NCBI GenBank assembly: GCA_031373695.1
Contig: JANMNC010000047.1
Location: 1-21,067 of the forward strand
From: Methylotenera_A sp031373695
Lineage (GTDB): Bacteria; Pseudomonadota; Gammaproteobacteria; Burkholderiales; Methylophilaceae
Direction of reading: 5' to 3'
Length of the DNA stretch: 21,067 bases
Made by a program: the position numbers and the translations under genes. Positions 7,325 to 13,955 of the stretch are shown piece by piece; the first letter of the stretch is position 1; every line of letters starts with the position of its first letter. Below the pieces are notes generated by a model that was given only the letters and a program-made list of their open reading frames with translations, did not search any database and was not told the origin of the DNA.

Positions 7325-7339
7325 GCGCTATTTTAGCGC
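7325..7339. repeat. Short perfect hairpin abutting the panC start
   Basis: GCGCTA (7325-7330), loop TTT, TAGCGC (7334-7339). The 6-bp stem ends one base before the panC ATG on minus, where the ribosome binding site would be expected. In the other direction it lies 63 bases before the lipoprotein ATG. It could be an operator in the divergent promoter region or a structure that limits panC translation. Confidence 0.45.
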
Positions 7340-7402
7340 AGATAATACATTTACCTAATTGAAATGAACGAATGGCCACAAGTTTTTAAATGAGGATTTT
7401 TA

Positions 7403-7915
7403 ATGAATAAAGTTTGCCGTGGTTTACTGTGTTTATTGCTAACTGCAGGCTTATTTGCCTGTGATAAAAACGATGCCCTGCAAGCCAATAAACAAGACGG
7501 CTCTGGCGCTGCTAAAGAATTAGCCTATACAACATCAAACGGAACATATTGTTTTAGAAAAGTATTCAAGCAAGATGTAACCGATGTACAGCTGACTATT
7601 TTAGGCGATGAAGTTACGGGTATTATGAATTGGGTACCGTACGAAAAAGATAGCGCCAGAGGCACCCTTAAAGGTATGAAAAATGCCGCAGGTGAATTAG
7701 ATTTAATGTATGACTATATGATTGAAGGTAACCAACAAACTGAAACCAAAGTCATGAAAATTGAAGGCGAAAAACTCATGATAAAAGTTGGCGAGTTGTT
7801 AGACCCAAAAAATGATGGGCATTTAATTTATAAAGATATTGCCCAAGCACAATATTTAGAAATATTAGAGCCAGTAGATTGTAAAAATCTGGCTGATAAT
7901 AACCCAGTTAATTAA
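7403..7915 (+). CDS. Hypothetical lipoprotein, 170 residues
   Basis: A clear lipoprotein signal (MNKVCRGLLCLLLTAGLFAC) puts the lipid-modified cysteine at residue 20, after which a charged linker follows. The +2 residue is Asp, which in enterobacteria would favour inner-membrane retention, though that rule is less secure in betaproteobacteria. The mature part is a single small domain: NGTYCFRKVF..., TILGDEVTGIMNWVPYEKDSARGTLKG and MIEGNQQTETKVMKIEGEKLMIKVGELL, read as a beta-rich fold with a possible disulphide between the cysteines of TYCF and PVDC. I do not know a function. AGGA nine bases before the ATG supports the start. It is divergent from panC and convergent with panB; its last codons lie in the 16-bp repeats. 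Confidence 0.85.
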   Translation: MNKVCRGLLCLLLTAGLFACDKNDALQANKQDGSGAAKELAYTTSNGTYCFRKVFKQDVTDVQLTILGDEVTGIMNWVPYEKDSARGTLKGMKNAAGELDLMYDYMIEGNQQTETKVMKIEGEKLMIKVGELLDPKNDGHLIYKDIAQAQYLEILEPVDCKNLADNNPVN

Positions 7916-7978
7916 CAACCCAGTTAATTACCAATCAGGCTAATTAATAAACAAGTTAATTAATAAACAGGTTAATTA
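7899..7978. repeat. Five tandem 16-bp repeats at the convergent lipoprotein/panB junction
   Basis: Five consecutive 16-base units end at 7914, 7930, 7946, 7962 and 7978. They read ATAACCCAGTTAATTA, ACAACCCAGTTAATTA, CCAATCAGGCTAATTA, ATAAACAAGTTAATTA and ATAAACAGGTTAATTA. The first unit holds the end of the lipoprotein gene (stop at 7913-7915). The last unit ends exactly on the panB stop (7976-7978, TAA on minus). The core TTAATTA carries stops on both strands. There is no hairpin terminator here. Confidence 0.9.
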
Positions 7979-8803
7979 ATAGCTATGTTCTGCTGTAGGA
8001 AAAACTTTGTTTTTAACAGCGTGCACATAAGCAATTACAGCACCTTGAATGCTTGCAGAGCCAGATTCGCCGCTATCTTTCAAAAAGTTTTTCACGAACC
8101 TAGGGCTTTTAAATTCTGCAGGGTTTTTACTGGCGGGGCCTGTATAGATACCCAATAAATCTTGCAATACCAATACTTGCCCGCTGCAATTTACGCCAGC
8201 ACCAATGCCAATGGTAGGCGCGTTAATGGCTTCGGTGATTTTTTTGGCAAGGGCAGCTGGTACCATTTCCAGTAACACAAAGCTTGCCCCAGCATCAGCC
8301 ATGGCTTTTGCATCAAACATAATCTGCTCGGCCGATTCTAACGTTTTGCCTTGAATTTTATAGCCACCTAATTGATTCACCGATTGTGGAGTAAAGCCTA
8401 AATGCGCACATACAGGAATGCCGCGATCAACTAAATAACGCGCGGTTTCTATACGTTTGCCGCCACCCTCAAACTTAACAATATGGGCACCACTTTTAAT
8501 TAGCCAAAGTGCGTTTTTATAAGCGGCTTCGTTATCTTGCTCATAACTACCAATAGGCATATCTGCCATAATTACCGTATTTGGTGCGCCATTTTTCACC
8601 ATTTTGGTGTGGTAAGTCATGTGATGCATGCTGACGTTTAATGTGTTTTCTGCGCCCTGCAGAACCATACCAAGCGAGTCGCCTACTAATAAGATATCTA
8701 AGCCTGATTGCTCCATCAGTTTAGCGAAAGTGGCGTCGTAACAAGTAAGCATGGCGATTTTCTCGCCCGATTTTGCGGTATTTATAAGTTTAGCTAATGG
8801 CAT
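7976..8803 (-). CDS. panB: 3-methyl-2-oxobutanoate hydroxymethyltransferase
   Basis: PanB adds a hydroxymethyl group from methylene-tetrahydrofolate to ketoisovalerate, giving ketopantoate, the first committed step to pantothenate. The 275-residue protein has all landmarks of the TIM-barrel family: MLTCYDATFAKL, the metal ligands in LVGDSLGM, MADMPIGSYE and VKFEGG, the CAHLGFTPQSVN stretch, the catalytic Glu in LLEMVP, and IGIGAG. The C-terminus ends FPTAEHSY. Its stop codon comes from the last unit of the 16-bp repeat. Gene order (dgk, PEP-CTERM, panB, lipoprotein, panC) suggests an ancestral folK-dgk-panB-panC run that has been interrupted. Confidence 0.96.
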   Translation of the reverse strand: MPLAKLINTAKSGEKIAMLTCYDATFAKLMEQSGLDILLVGDSLGMVLQGAENTLNVSMHHMTYHTKMVKNGAPNTVIMADMPIGSYEQDNEAAYKNALWLIKSGAHIVKFEGGGKRIETARYLVDRGIPVCAHLGFTPQSVNQLGGYKIQGKTLESAEQIMFDAKAMADAGASFVLLEMVPAALAKKITEAINAPTIGIGAGVNCSGQVLVLQDLLGIYTGPASKNPAEFKSPRFVKNFLKDSGESGSASIQGAVIAYVHAVKNKVFPTAEHSY

Positions 8804-8892
8804 ATGCTTATTTTACAATACATTTGTTTTAATTAACCTGCATTTTGTTTGGCTTGCATTGTAGGCGGCATTGGTTTGCATATCTACAAACG

Positions 8893-8920
8893 AAAAAAAT
8901 GGCACCGATTAAGTGCCATT
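8893..8920 (-). terminator. Terminator after the PEP-CTERM gene
   Basis: AATGGCAC (8898-8905), loop CGATTAA, GTGCCATT (8913-8920) forms a perfect 8-bp stem. On minus it is followed by a run of seven T (complement of A 8893-8899). It lies 41 bases after the stop of the PEP-CTERM gene and upstream of panB, so panB probably needs its own promoter. Confidence 0.9.
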
Positions 8921-8960
8921 AAGTACTGCAAATAGTGTAATAAAATTATGCAGTTATTAA

Positions 8961-9557
8961 TTAAACCGAACTGCGTCGTGCAAACCCAAATAAGCAAAGG
9001 GCAGAACCAAATAGCCAAGCGGCTGCTGGCAAAGGTACTTCATTTAATTGTACATAATCAATATTGCCGCCGTAGCTGTCGTTATTACCAGTTGCTGCAA
9101 ATTGAAGCACATCATTACCTGTGCCCGTAACAAAAAAGTGTTGTGTAACCCACAAATTGCTTAAGCCACCAGTGCCAGTAATATCAGCAAGTAAACTGCC
9201 GTTCCAAAACACAGAAATACCGTTAGTTTCAGATGCTTGATTAACCCGTGGCGAGTAATCAAACAATAACTCGTACAAGGTACCTGATGTGGTTGCAATG
9301 CTTTGCGTCATGGCACTGTTGTTATGTGAGTCTAGCTCTACATAATTAAAGCCATTTGATGCAATGCCTTGTACATTGTTACGTATTTCAATGCCCGCGC
9401 CGCTTAACACATGCCAGCCAGTTACGCTGTTTTCTGTGTATACATTCCAAGTATTGTTTGCTTGTATGTTCTGCTCAAATGAGCCATTTTGCACAATATT
9501 TGCGTTGGCAAATAATGAGCCGGTTAATAAAACTGCTGTTAATAATAATTGTTTCAT
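8961..9557 (-). CDS. PEP-CTERM sorting-domain protein, secreted
   Basis: A 198-residue exported protein with a signal peptide (MKQLLLTAVLLTGSLFANA, cleavage near residue 19) and a C-terminal sorting tag from about residue 174: VPLPAAAWLFGSALCLFGFARR. The tag has the VPLP motif, a hydrophobic span and an Arg pair, as in proteins handled by exosortase EpsH/XrtA in exopolysaccharide-making betaproteobacteria. The mature domain begins NIVQNGSFEQN and contains GWHVLSGAGIEI and NYVELDSHNNSAMTQSI; this resembles the DUF642/galactose-binding-like PEP-CTERM proteins, so carbohydrate binding is plausible but not shown. No exosortase gene is in the window. It has its own upstream inverted repeat and its own terminator. 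Confidence 0.9.
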   Translation of the reverse strand: MKQLLLTAVLLTGSLFANANIVQNGSFEQNIQANNTWNVYTENSVTGWHVLSGAGIEIRNNVQGIASNGFNYVELDSHNNSAMTQSIATTSGTLYELLFDYSPRVNQASETNGISVFWNGSLLADITGTGGLSNLWVTQHFFVTGTGNDVLQFAATGNNDSYGGNIDYVQLNEVPLPAAAWLFGSALCLFGFARRSSV

Positions 9558-9570
9558 TGCATTTAATCGC

Positions 9571-9601
9571 TATTCGTTATATTTAAAACTTATAACGAAT
9601 A
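9571..9601. promoter_or_regulatory. Perfect 11-bp inverted repeat upstream of the PEP-CTERM gene
   Basis: TATTCGTTATA (9571-9581), nine-base spacer, TATAACGAATA (9591-9601). The inner edge is 13 bases from the PEP-CTERM ATG. The arm length and spacer suit a dimeric regulator's operator. It could also fold in the mRNA leader and affect translation. It is also downstream of dgk (ends 9660), but there is no T-run, so it is a poor terminator. Confidence 0.6.
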
Positions 9602-9659
9602 ATGGATTAATCACATTTTTGACGCAATAGCCCGTTTGGGCATGACAGGCTGGTATAAA

Positions 9660-10307
9660 TTACTCGAAGTTTGGGTTGAAATACTCGCGGCTACTTTTAA
9701 TTTGCTTAATTCTATCCACCAACAAATTTAGCGCACTTTCATCTTTAATAATGTTGAGCTTTTCGTTATTCACAATTAATACGGGCGATGCATCGTAGGT
9801 ATGAAAAAACTCACTATATGCGGCGGCTAGGCGTTCAATATATTCACGTGGTATTTCTTGCTCGTAACTAATGTTACGTTCTTCAATGCGCTCAGCAAGC
9901 TCGTCCACAGGCGTTTGCAGATAAATAACCAAATCTGGCTTGGGTGATTTTAACTGCAAATGGGTATAAATTTGGTGATACAGCGAATACTCTTCATCGT
10001 CTAAATTAAGTCGCGCAAATAACGGATCTTTTTCTAAGAAAAAATCAGCCACTGTTGGCGCTGTAAACATATCGCGTTGGCTCATATCGGCTATTTGGCG
10101 GGAGCGTTGAAACAAAAAGAATAGCTGTGTAGGTAATGCATAACGCTGCGCATCTTGATAAAAACGAGGCAAAAATGGGTTAGCTTCAGCTTTTTCGCTT
10201 AGTAATTGCACCGAAAATTTTTCGCTAAGCAAACGCGCTAATGTCGTTTTGCCTGAGCCAATTGGGCCTTCAATCACTATGTAGGGAAATTTGTTAAATA
10301 TACTCAT
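9660..10307 (-). CDS. Deoxynucleoside kinase (deoxyadenosine/deoxycytidine kinase family)
   Basis: A 215-residue P-loop kinase of the dNK family, which phosphorylates deoxynucleosides for salvage. The N-terminus has YIVIEGPIGSGKTTLARLL (Walker A GPIGSGKT). Later come QLFFLFQRSRQI, TVADFFLEKDPLFARLNL (the DRS-like region appears as EKD) and a lid segment rich in Arg/Glu, ELAERIEERNISYEQEIP. Betaproteobacterial genomes often carry it between folK and panB and label it deoxyadenosine kinase; which base it prefers cannot be read here. Its ATG overlaps the folK stop (ATGA, 10304-10307), a sign of translational coupling. Confidence 0.92.
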   Translation of the reverse strand: MSIFNKFPYIVIEGPIGSGKTTLARLLSEKFSVQLLSEKAEANPFLPRFYQDAQRYALPTQLFFLFQRSRQIADMSQRDMFTAPTVADFFLEKDPLFARLNLDDEEYSLYHQIYTHLQLKSPKPDLVIYLQTPVDELAERIEERNISYEQEIPREYIERLAAAYSEFFHTYDASPVLIVNNEKLNIIKDESALNLLVDRIKQIKSSREYFNPNFE

Positions 10308-10879
10308 GCTAGTTTTTTAATGCCTTGATTTTTAATACCGAGATTTTCAGTTTCTAGGTTTTGAACTGATTGCAATAATTTTACAACATTACCATGTTTT
10401 TCAATGCATAAATCTGGCGCAATTTCTGCCAACGGCAGCAACACAAAGCTGCGCTCATGCATGCGCGGGTGCGGTAGTATCAGTTTTTGTGTATTCATTA
10501 CCACGCCAATGTATAGCAGCAAATCACAATCTAACACGCGTGGTGCGTTAGCAAACGTTCGCTCACGACCTGCTTGGGCTTCAATATTTAATATAGCATC
10601 TAGCAACTCAAGCGGGCTTAAATCAGTGCTTATTTCGGCTACTGCATTAACAAAGTCAGGTTGTGATTGGTAGCCCACTGGCGCTGTAAGATATAAGCTA
10701 GACGACTTTACAAGCTTAGTTTTTGGCAAGTTATCTAATGCCAAAAAAGCTTTTTTTACTTGTAAGGCAGGGTCTTGCAAATTACTACCCAGTGCAATAA
10801 ATGCGGTGTGTTTAAACGCTTTACTATTCAACGCTTCGCTATTTAATAGCTCACTTTTTAACAATTTATTTTTTAACAT
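10304..10879 (-). CDS. folK: 2-amino-4-hydroxy-6-hydroxymethyldihydropteridine pyrophosphokinase
   Basis: FolK (HPPK) transfers pyrophosphate from ATP to 6-hydroxymethyl-dihydropterin in folate synthesis. The core starts near residue 25 with TAFIALGSNLQDP and includes SSLYLTAPVGYQSQPDFVNAV, LLDAILNIEAQAGRER, the active-site PRVLDCDLLLY (two Asp that bind magnesium) and LPHPRMHERSFVLLPLAEIAPD. At 191 residues it is longer than usual because of a 23-residue N-terminal lead made of four five-residue repeats (LKNKL, LKSEL, LNSEA, LNSKA) and a C-terminal GIKNQ/GIKKL pair. It starts 4 bases after the pcnB stop and overlaps dgk by 4 bases. Confidence 0.95.
   Translation of the reverse strand: MLKNKLLKSELLNSEALNSKAFKHTAFIALGSNLQDPALQVKKAFLALDNLPKTKLVKSSSLYLTAPVGYQSQPDFVNAVAEISTDLSPLELLDAILNIEAQAGRERTFANAPRVLDCDLLLYIGVVMNTQKLILPHPRMHERSFVLLPLAEIAPDLCIEKHGNVVKLLQSVQNLETENLGIKNQGIKKLA
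10817..10876 (-). repeat. Four degenerate 15-bp repeats at the folK N-terminus
   Basis: Right after the folK ATG, four in-frame 15-base units follow on minus: TTAAAAAATAAATTG, TTAAAAAGTGAGCTA, TTAAATAGCGAAGCG and TTGAATAGTAAAGCG. They encode LKNKL, LKSEL, LNSEA and LNSKA ahead of the conserved enzyme core. Confidence 0.7.
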
Positions 10880-10883
10880 TTTG

Positions 10884-12251
10884 CTAGTCAGCAGCAGTCA
10901 CTTGTTTTGCATCAGGTTTGCGCTTACGCTTGCGGCGTTTTTTTGGGCTAGCGTCTGGCAATAGCATCGCTGCGCGGGTGTCTGCATTGGCGTCAGCAAA
11001 TTGCGTCCACCACTCACCAATTTCAGATTCTATTTCGCCTGACTCACAGCGCAGTAGCAAAAAATCATAGCCAGCGCGGTAACGCGGATGCGTCAGCAAT
11101 CCATAAGGCCGCTTGCCAGCGCGTTGTTCAAATCGCGGCTGCATGCCCCAAATCTCTTTCATAGTTGCGGTGAAACGGTTGTGAATCGCCATTTTTTCAG
11201 CTTGAATATCAATGACTTCATTCATTGCCAAATGCATTGCTGGTATTAAATGTTCGCCATGCGCTTTATGTTTATCCCACGCCACCAGCATTTCATGCCA
11301 AAGCAGGGTGGCGAATAAAAAGCTAGGGTTAGATGATTTGCCAATACGAATACGGTCATCGGTATTTTTTAGCGCAAGCATTACAAAGCGCTCGCCCAAT
11401 GGTTGCTCTAACACCACATCTAGCAGTGGCAGTAGGCCGTGATGCAAATGTTGCGCACGCAATGCGCCAATGCTTTCTACCGCATGACCAGATAAAAATA
11501 GCTTAAGCATCTCATCAAATAAGCGGCTGGGCGGCACGTCTTGTAATAAATCAGCCAGCTTTAAAATGGGTGCTTGGGTGGCGGCTTCAATTTTTAAGCC
11601 TAATTTGGCAGATAACCTCACCGCACGCAACATACGTACGGGGTCTTCTTGGTAGCGCGTGGTGGGGTCGCCAATCATGCGTAAAAGGTTGGCTTTTATA
11701 TCAGCCACCCCGTTGTGAAAATCTAGCACCTCTTCAGTTGCTGCATTGTAGTACAAGGCATTGGCGGTAAAATCTCGCCGCGCTGCATCTTCGGTTAGGC
11801 TACCAAAAATATTGTCGCGAATAATGCGCCCGCTATCGTTGGTTTTGGCGTCGCCATCAGCTTGATGATGGCCACGAAAAGTAGAAACCTCAATTGTTTC
11901 TTGCCCCCATAATACGTGCACCAACCGAAATCTGCGCCCAATAATACGCGAGCGCCTAAAAATATGGCTTACTTCCTCTGGCGTAGCATTGGTTGCAATG
12001 TCGAAATCTTTTGGCTTGAAATTTAACAATAAATCGCGCACTGCGCCACCTACAATAAAAGCCTCAAAGCCCGCTTTTTGTAAGCCTTCACAGGTTTTAA
12101 GAGCAGCTTGGCTAATTAAGCTTTTATCGATTTTATGCGCTCTTACAGATATTTTTTTTGCCGAGCTAGTATCAAGACTATCGGCTTGATTGACAGCTAC
12201 TTGTGCTTTATTTTTCTTGGTAAAAACTTTTTGTAAGAATTTTTTAATCAT
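10884..12251 (-). CDS. pcnB: Poly(A) polymerase I
   Basis: A 455-residue class II nucleotidyltransferase that adds 3' poly(A) tails to RNA and thereby promotes decay. The N-terminal catalytic head has FIVGGAVRDLLLNFKPKDFDIATNATPEEV (GG and the DxD pair DFDIA), then RRSRIIGRRFRLVHV and the RRDFTANALYYN motif. The neck follows with DPVRMLRAVRLSAKLGL. The long C-terminal region and basic tail (KKRRKRKRKP) fit PcnB rather than a CCA-adding enzyme and suit RNA binding. An N-terminal basic lead (residues 1-40) precedes the core. It follows the adenosyltransferase gene by 32 bases and precedes folK by 4. Confidence 0.93.
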   Translation of the reverse strand: MIKKFLQKVFTKKNKAQVAVNQADSLDTSSAKKISVRAHKIDKSLISQAALKTCEGLQKAGFEAFIVGGAVRDLLLNFKPKDFDIATNATPEEVSHIFRRSRIIGRRFRLVHVLWGQETIEVSTFRGHHQADGDAKTNDSGRIIRDNIFGSLTEDAARRDFTANALYYNAATEEVLDFHNGVADIKANLLRMIGDPTTRYQEDPVRMLRAVRLSAKLGLKIEAATQAPILKLADLLQDVPPSRLFDEMLKLFLSGHAVESIGALRAQHLHHGLLPLLDVVLEQPLGERFVMLALKNTDDRIRIGKSSNPSFLFATLLWHEMLVAWDKHKAHGEHLIPAMHLAMNEVIDIQAEKMAIHNRFTATMKEIWGMQPRFEQRAGKRPYGLLTHPRYRAGYDFLLLRCESGEIESEIGEWWTQFADANADTRAAMLLPDASPKKRRKRKRKPDAKQVTAAD

Positions 12252-12283
12252 ATTGGCTTATTTGTCATATTATTTCTTACGTA

Positions 12284-12841
12284 TTATTTATTAGCTTTGT
12301 GTTCGTTTTGCCACAGCACATCTGGTACACCCGCTTCTTTATTTAATATGCGGCACAGCACAAATAATAAATCAGAAAGCCTATTGATGTATTGCAAAGA
12401 AATTTCTGTGATTTTTTCATGAGCGTTCAGTGTAGTCATTTGTCGCTCTGCACGCCTGCAAACCGTTCTAGCTAAATGGCAATAAGCAGCAGCACGGCTA
12501 CCACCAGGCAAAATAAACTCTTTTAGTGGCGTTAAAGTATCGTTCCACTCATCTAAAACTGTTTCTAAAGCGCTCACACGTTCTGCCTTAATCATGGCAT
12601 AACCAGGCATGCAAATCTCGCCGCCCATATCAAATAAATCGTGTTGCACACGCGTTAAACAATCGCGAATTTTAGTAGAAATCGGCTCTGTGAGCATAAT
12701 GCCAATAACCGAATTAAGCTCATCCACATCACCCATCGCAATAACGCGCAAACTATCTTTGGCCACTCGTGTGCCATCGCCCAAGCCTGTAGTGCCTGCA
12801 TCGCCCGTACGCGTATAAATTTTACTTAACCTATTTGCCAC
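12284..12841 (-). CDS. pduO: PduO-type ATP:cob(I)alamin adenosyltransferase
   Basis: This 185-residue enzyme moves the adenosyl group of ATP onto cob(I)alamin, making adenosylcobalamin. It is the PduO/MMAB type: the ATP-binding N-terminus reads KIYTRTGDAGTTGLGDGTRV, followed by VDELNSVIG, and the C-terminal signature is FILPGGSRAAAYCHLARTVCRRAER with YINRLSDLLFVLCR. The start is GTG at 12841 with AAGGA nine bases upstream. No cobalamin-synthesis or B12-dependent gene is in the window, so the user of the cofactor lies elsewhere. It probably heads the pduO-pcnB-folK-dgk transcript. Confidence 0.93.
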   Translation of the reverse strand: MANRLSKIYTRTGDAGTTGLGDGTRVAKDSLRVIAMGDVDELNSVIGIMLTEPISTKIRDCLTRVQHDLFDMGGEICMPGYAMIKAERVSALETVLDEWNDTLTPLKEFILPGGSRAAAYCHLARTVCRRAERQMTTLNAHEKITEISLQYINRLSDLLFVLCRILNKEAGVPDVLWQNEHKANK

Positions 12842-13015
12842 TAAAATTATTCCTTAATTTAGCCTTTGTTTAATATGCTATTTTAGCTTATTTATGCTTA
12901 TAAACCTTAAAACAATCGTCATTATGAGTGCAGCAAAAAATCCAATTTTAAGGCTTAAATGCTGAATTATTTACCGAAATAAAATTAGACTAAAAATGGC
13001 AGCTTTAGCCTAGCT

Positions 13016-13043
13016 TTGATTGCTGTCTTTTATTAAATAAGAT
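13016..13043 (+). promoter_or_regulatory. murI: Possible murI promoter
   Basis: TTGATT (13016-13021) and TAAGAT (13038-13043) are 16 bases apart and end 19 bases before the murI ATG. Each matches four of six sigma-70 consensus bases. The 221-base divergent gap with pduO is otherwise AT-rich with no clear hairpin. Confidence 0.35.
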
Positions 13044-13062
13044 TAGCGTTTAAAATTAAGTC

Positions 13063-13869
13063 ATGTCTTTAAATAATAATAGCCCAATTGGTGTATTTGA
13101 TTCTGGTGTTGGCGGTATTTCAGTGCTTAAACATATTCATGCATTGCTGCCACATGAAGATTTAATTTATTTCGCCGATAGTAAATATGCGCCCTATGGC
13201 AACAAAACCGCAGCAGAAATCACCGCACGCTGTATGCAAATTGCCGATTTTTTAATCGAAAAAAATGTAAAAGCCCTGGTGGTTGCCTGCAACACTGCCA
13301 CGGCCGCAGCTGTTGATGCCATGCGCGAAAAATATAACTTACCCATCATAGGCATGGAGCCCGCAGTAAAACCAGCCGCTGAAGCCAGTAAAAATGGCAT
13401 TATCGGCGTGCTGGCAACAGTAGGCACACTAAAAAGCGCACAATTTGCAGCTTTGCTAGAAAATTATGGCCGCAATGTTGAAGTGGTGACGCAAGCCTGC
13501 GTAGGCCTGGTAGAGTGTGTTGAGCGTGGTGAGTTAACTAATTCAAGCACATTGCAATTGATTAAGCATTATTGCAAACCACTGATTGATGAGGGTGCAG
13601 ATACAATTGTGTTGGGCTGTACACATTATCCATTTGTGCGACCATTAATTGAGCAGGTTGTGGGTGCAGAAGTTACGTTGATTGATACAGGTGCTGCGGT
13701 GGCTAAATATTTGCAGAAACGCTTAATTGAGCTAGATTTGTTGGCCGAGACCAAAGATATTAACCATGCATTAGACGTGATTTTTTACACCAATAGTGAA
13801 GCGGAAAATGCAAAGCAGGTAATAGTAAAGCTATGGGAAAAGCACGTAGATGTATACCAGTTGTATTAG
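13063..13869 (+). CDS. murI: Glutamate racemase
   Basis: MurI makes D-glutamate for peptidoglycan from L-glutamate without a cofactor. The 268-residue protein has all key residues: the N-terminal IGVFDSGVGGISVL (Asp13, Ser14), the first catalytic Cys76 in VVACNTATA, and the second, Cys186, in VLGCTHYPF, with the following His. PYGNK and GMEPAVKPA are also present. The length is normal. The gene is alone on plus, divergent from pduO and convergent with the LRR-kinase. No good terminator is visible in the 86-base gap to the latter. Confidence 0.97.
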   Translation: MSLNNNSPIGVFDSGVGGISVLKHIHALLPHEDLIYFADSKYAPYGNKTAAEITARCMQIADFLIEKNVKALVVACNTATAAAVDAMREKYNLPIIGMEPAVKPAAEASKNGIIGVLATVGTLKSAQFAALLENYGRNVEVVTQACVGLVECVERGELTNSSTLQLIKHYCKPLIDEGADTIVLGCTHYPFVRPLIEQVVGAEVTLIDTGAAVAKYLQKRLIELDLLAETKDINHALDVIFYTNSEAENAKQVIVKLWEKHVDVYQLY

Positions 13870-13955
13870 TGACTATTAATGCTGCTTAAGCTGTTTGCTA
13901 CTTTTTAAATTTCAGCTTGATTTAAATATGGGCTTAGCGATTTTCAAAAACTGCG

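Noticed and set aside
7899..7978. CRISPR array
   Set aside because: Units are contiguous 16-mers with no spacers.
8948..9630. Several plus-strand frames opposite the PEP-CTERM gene
   Set aside because: They are antisense shadows; the minus frame has both signal peptide and sorting tag.
9630..9641. Terminator after dgk (GCCC-GTTT-GGGC)
   Set aside because: The stem is only 4 bp and no T-run follows on minus.
13870..13955. Terminator between murI and the LRR-kinase
   Set aside because: Only an AAGCTG/CAGCTT pairing with a loop of about 19 bases is visible; too weak to call.
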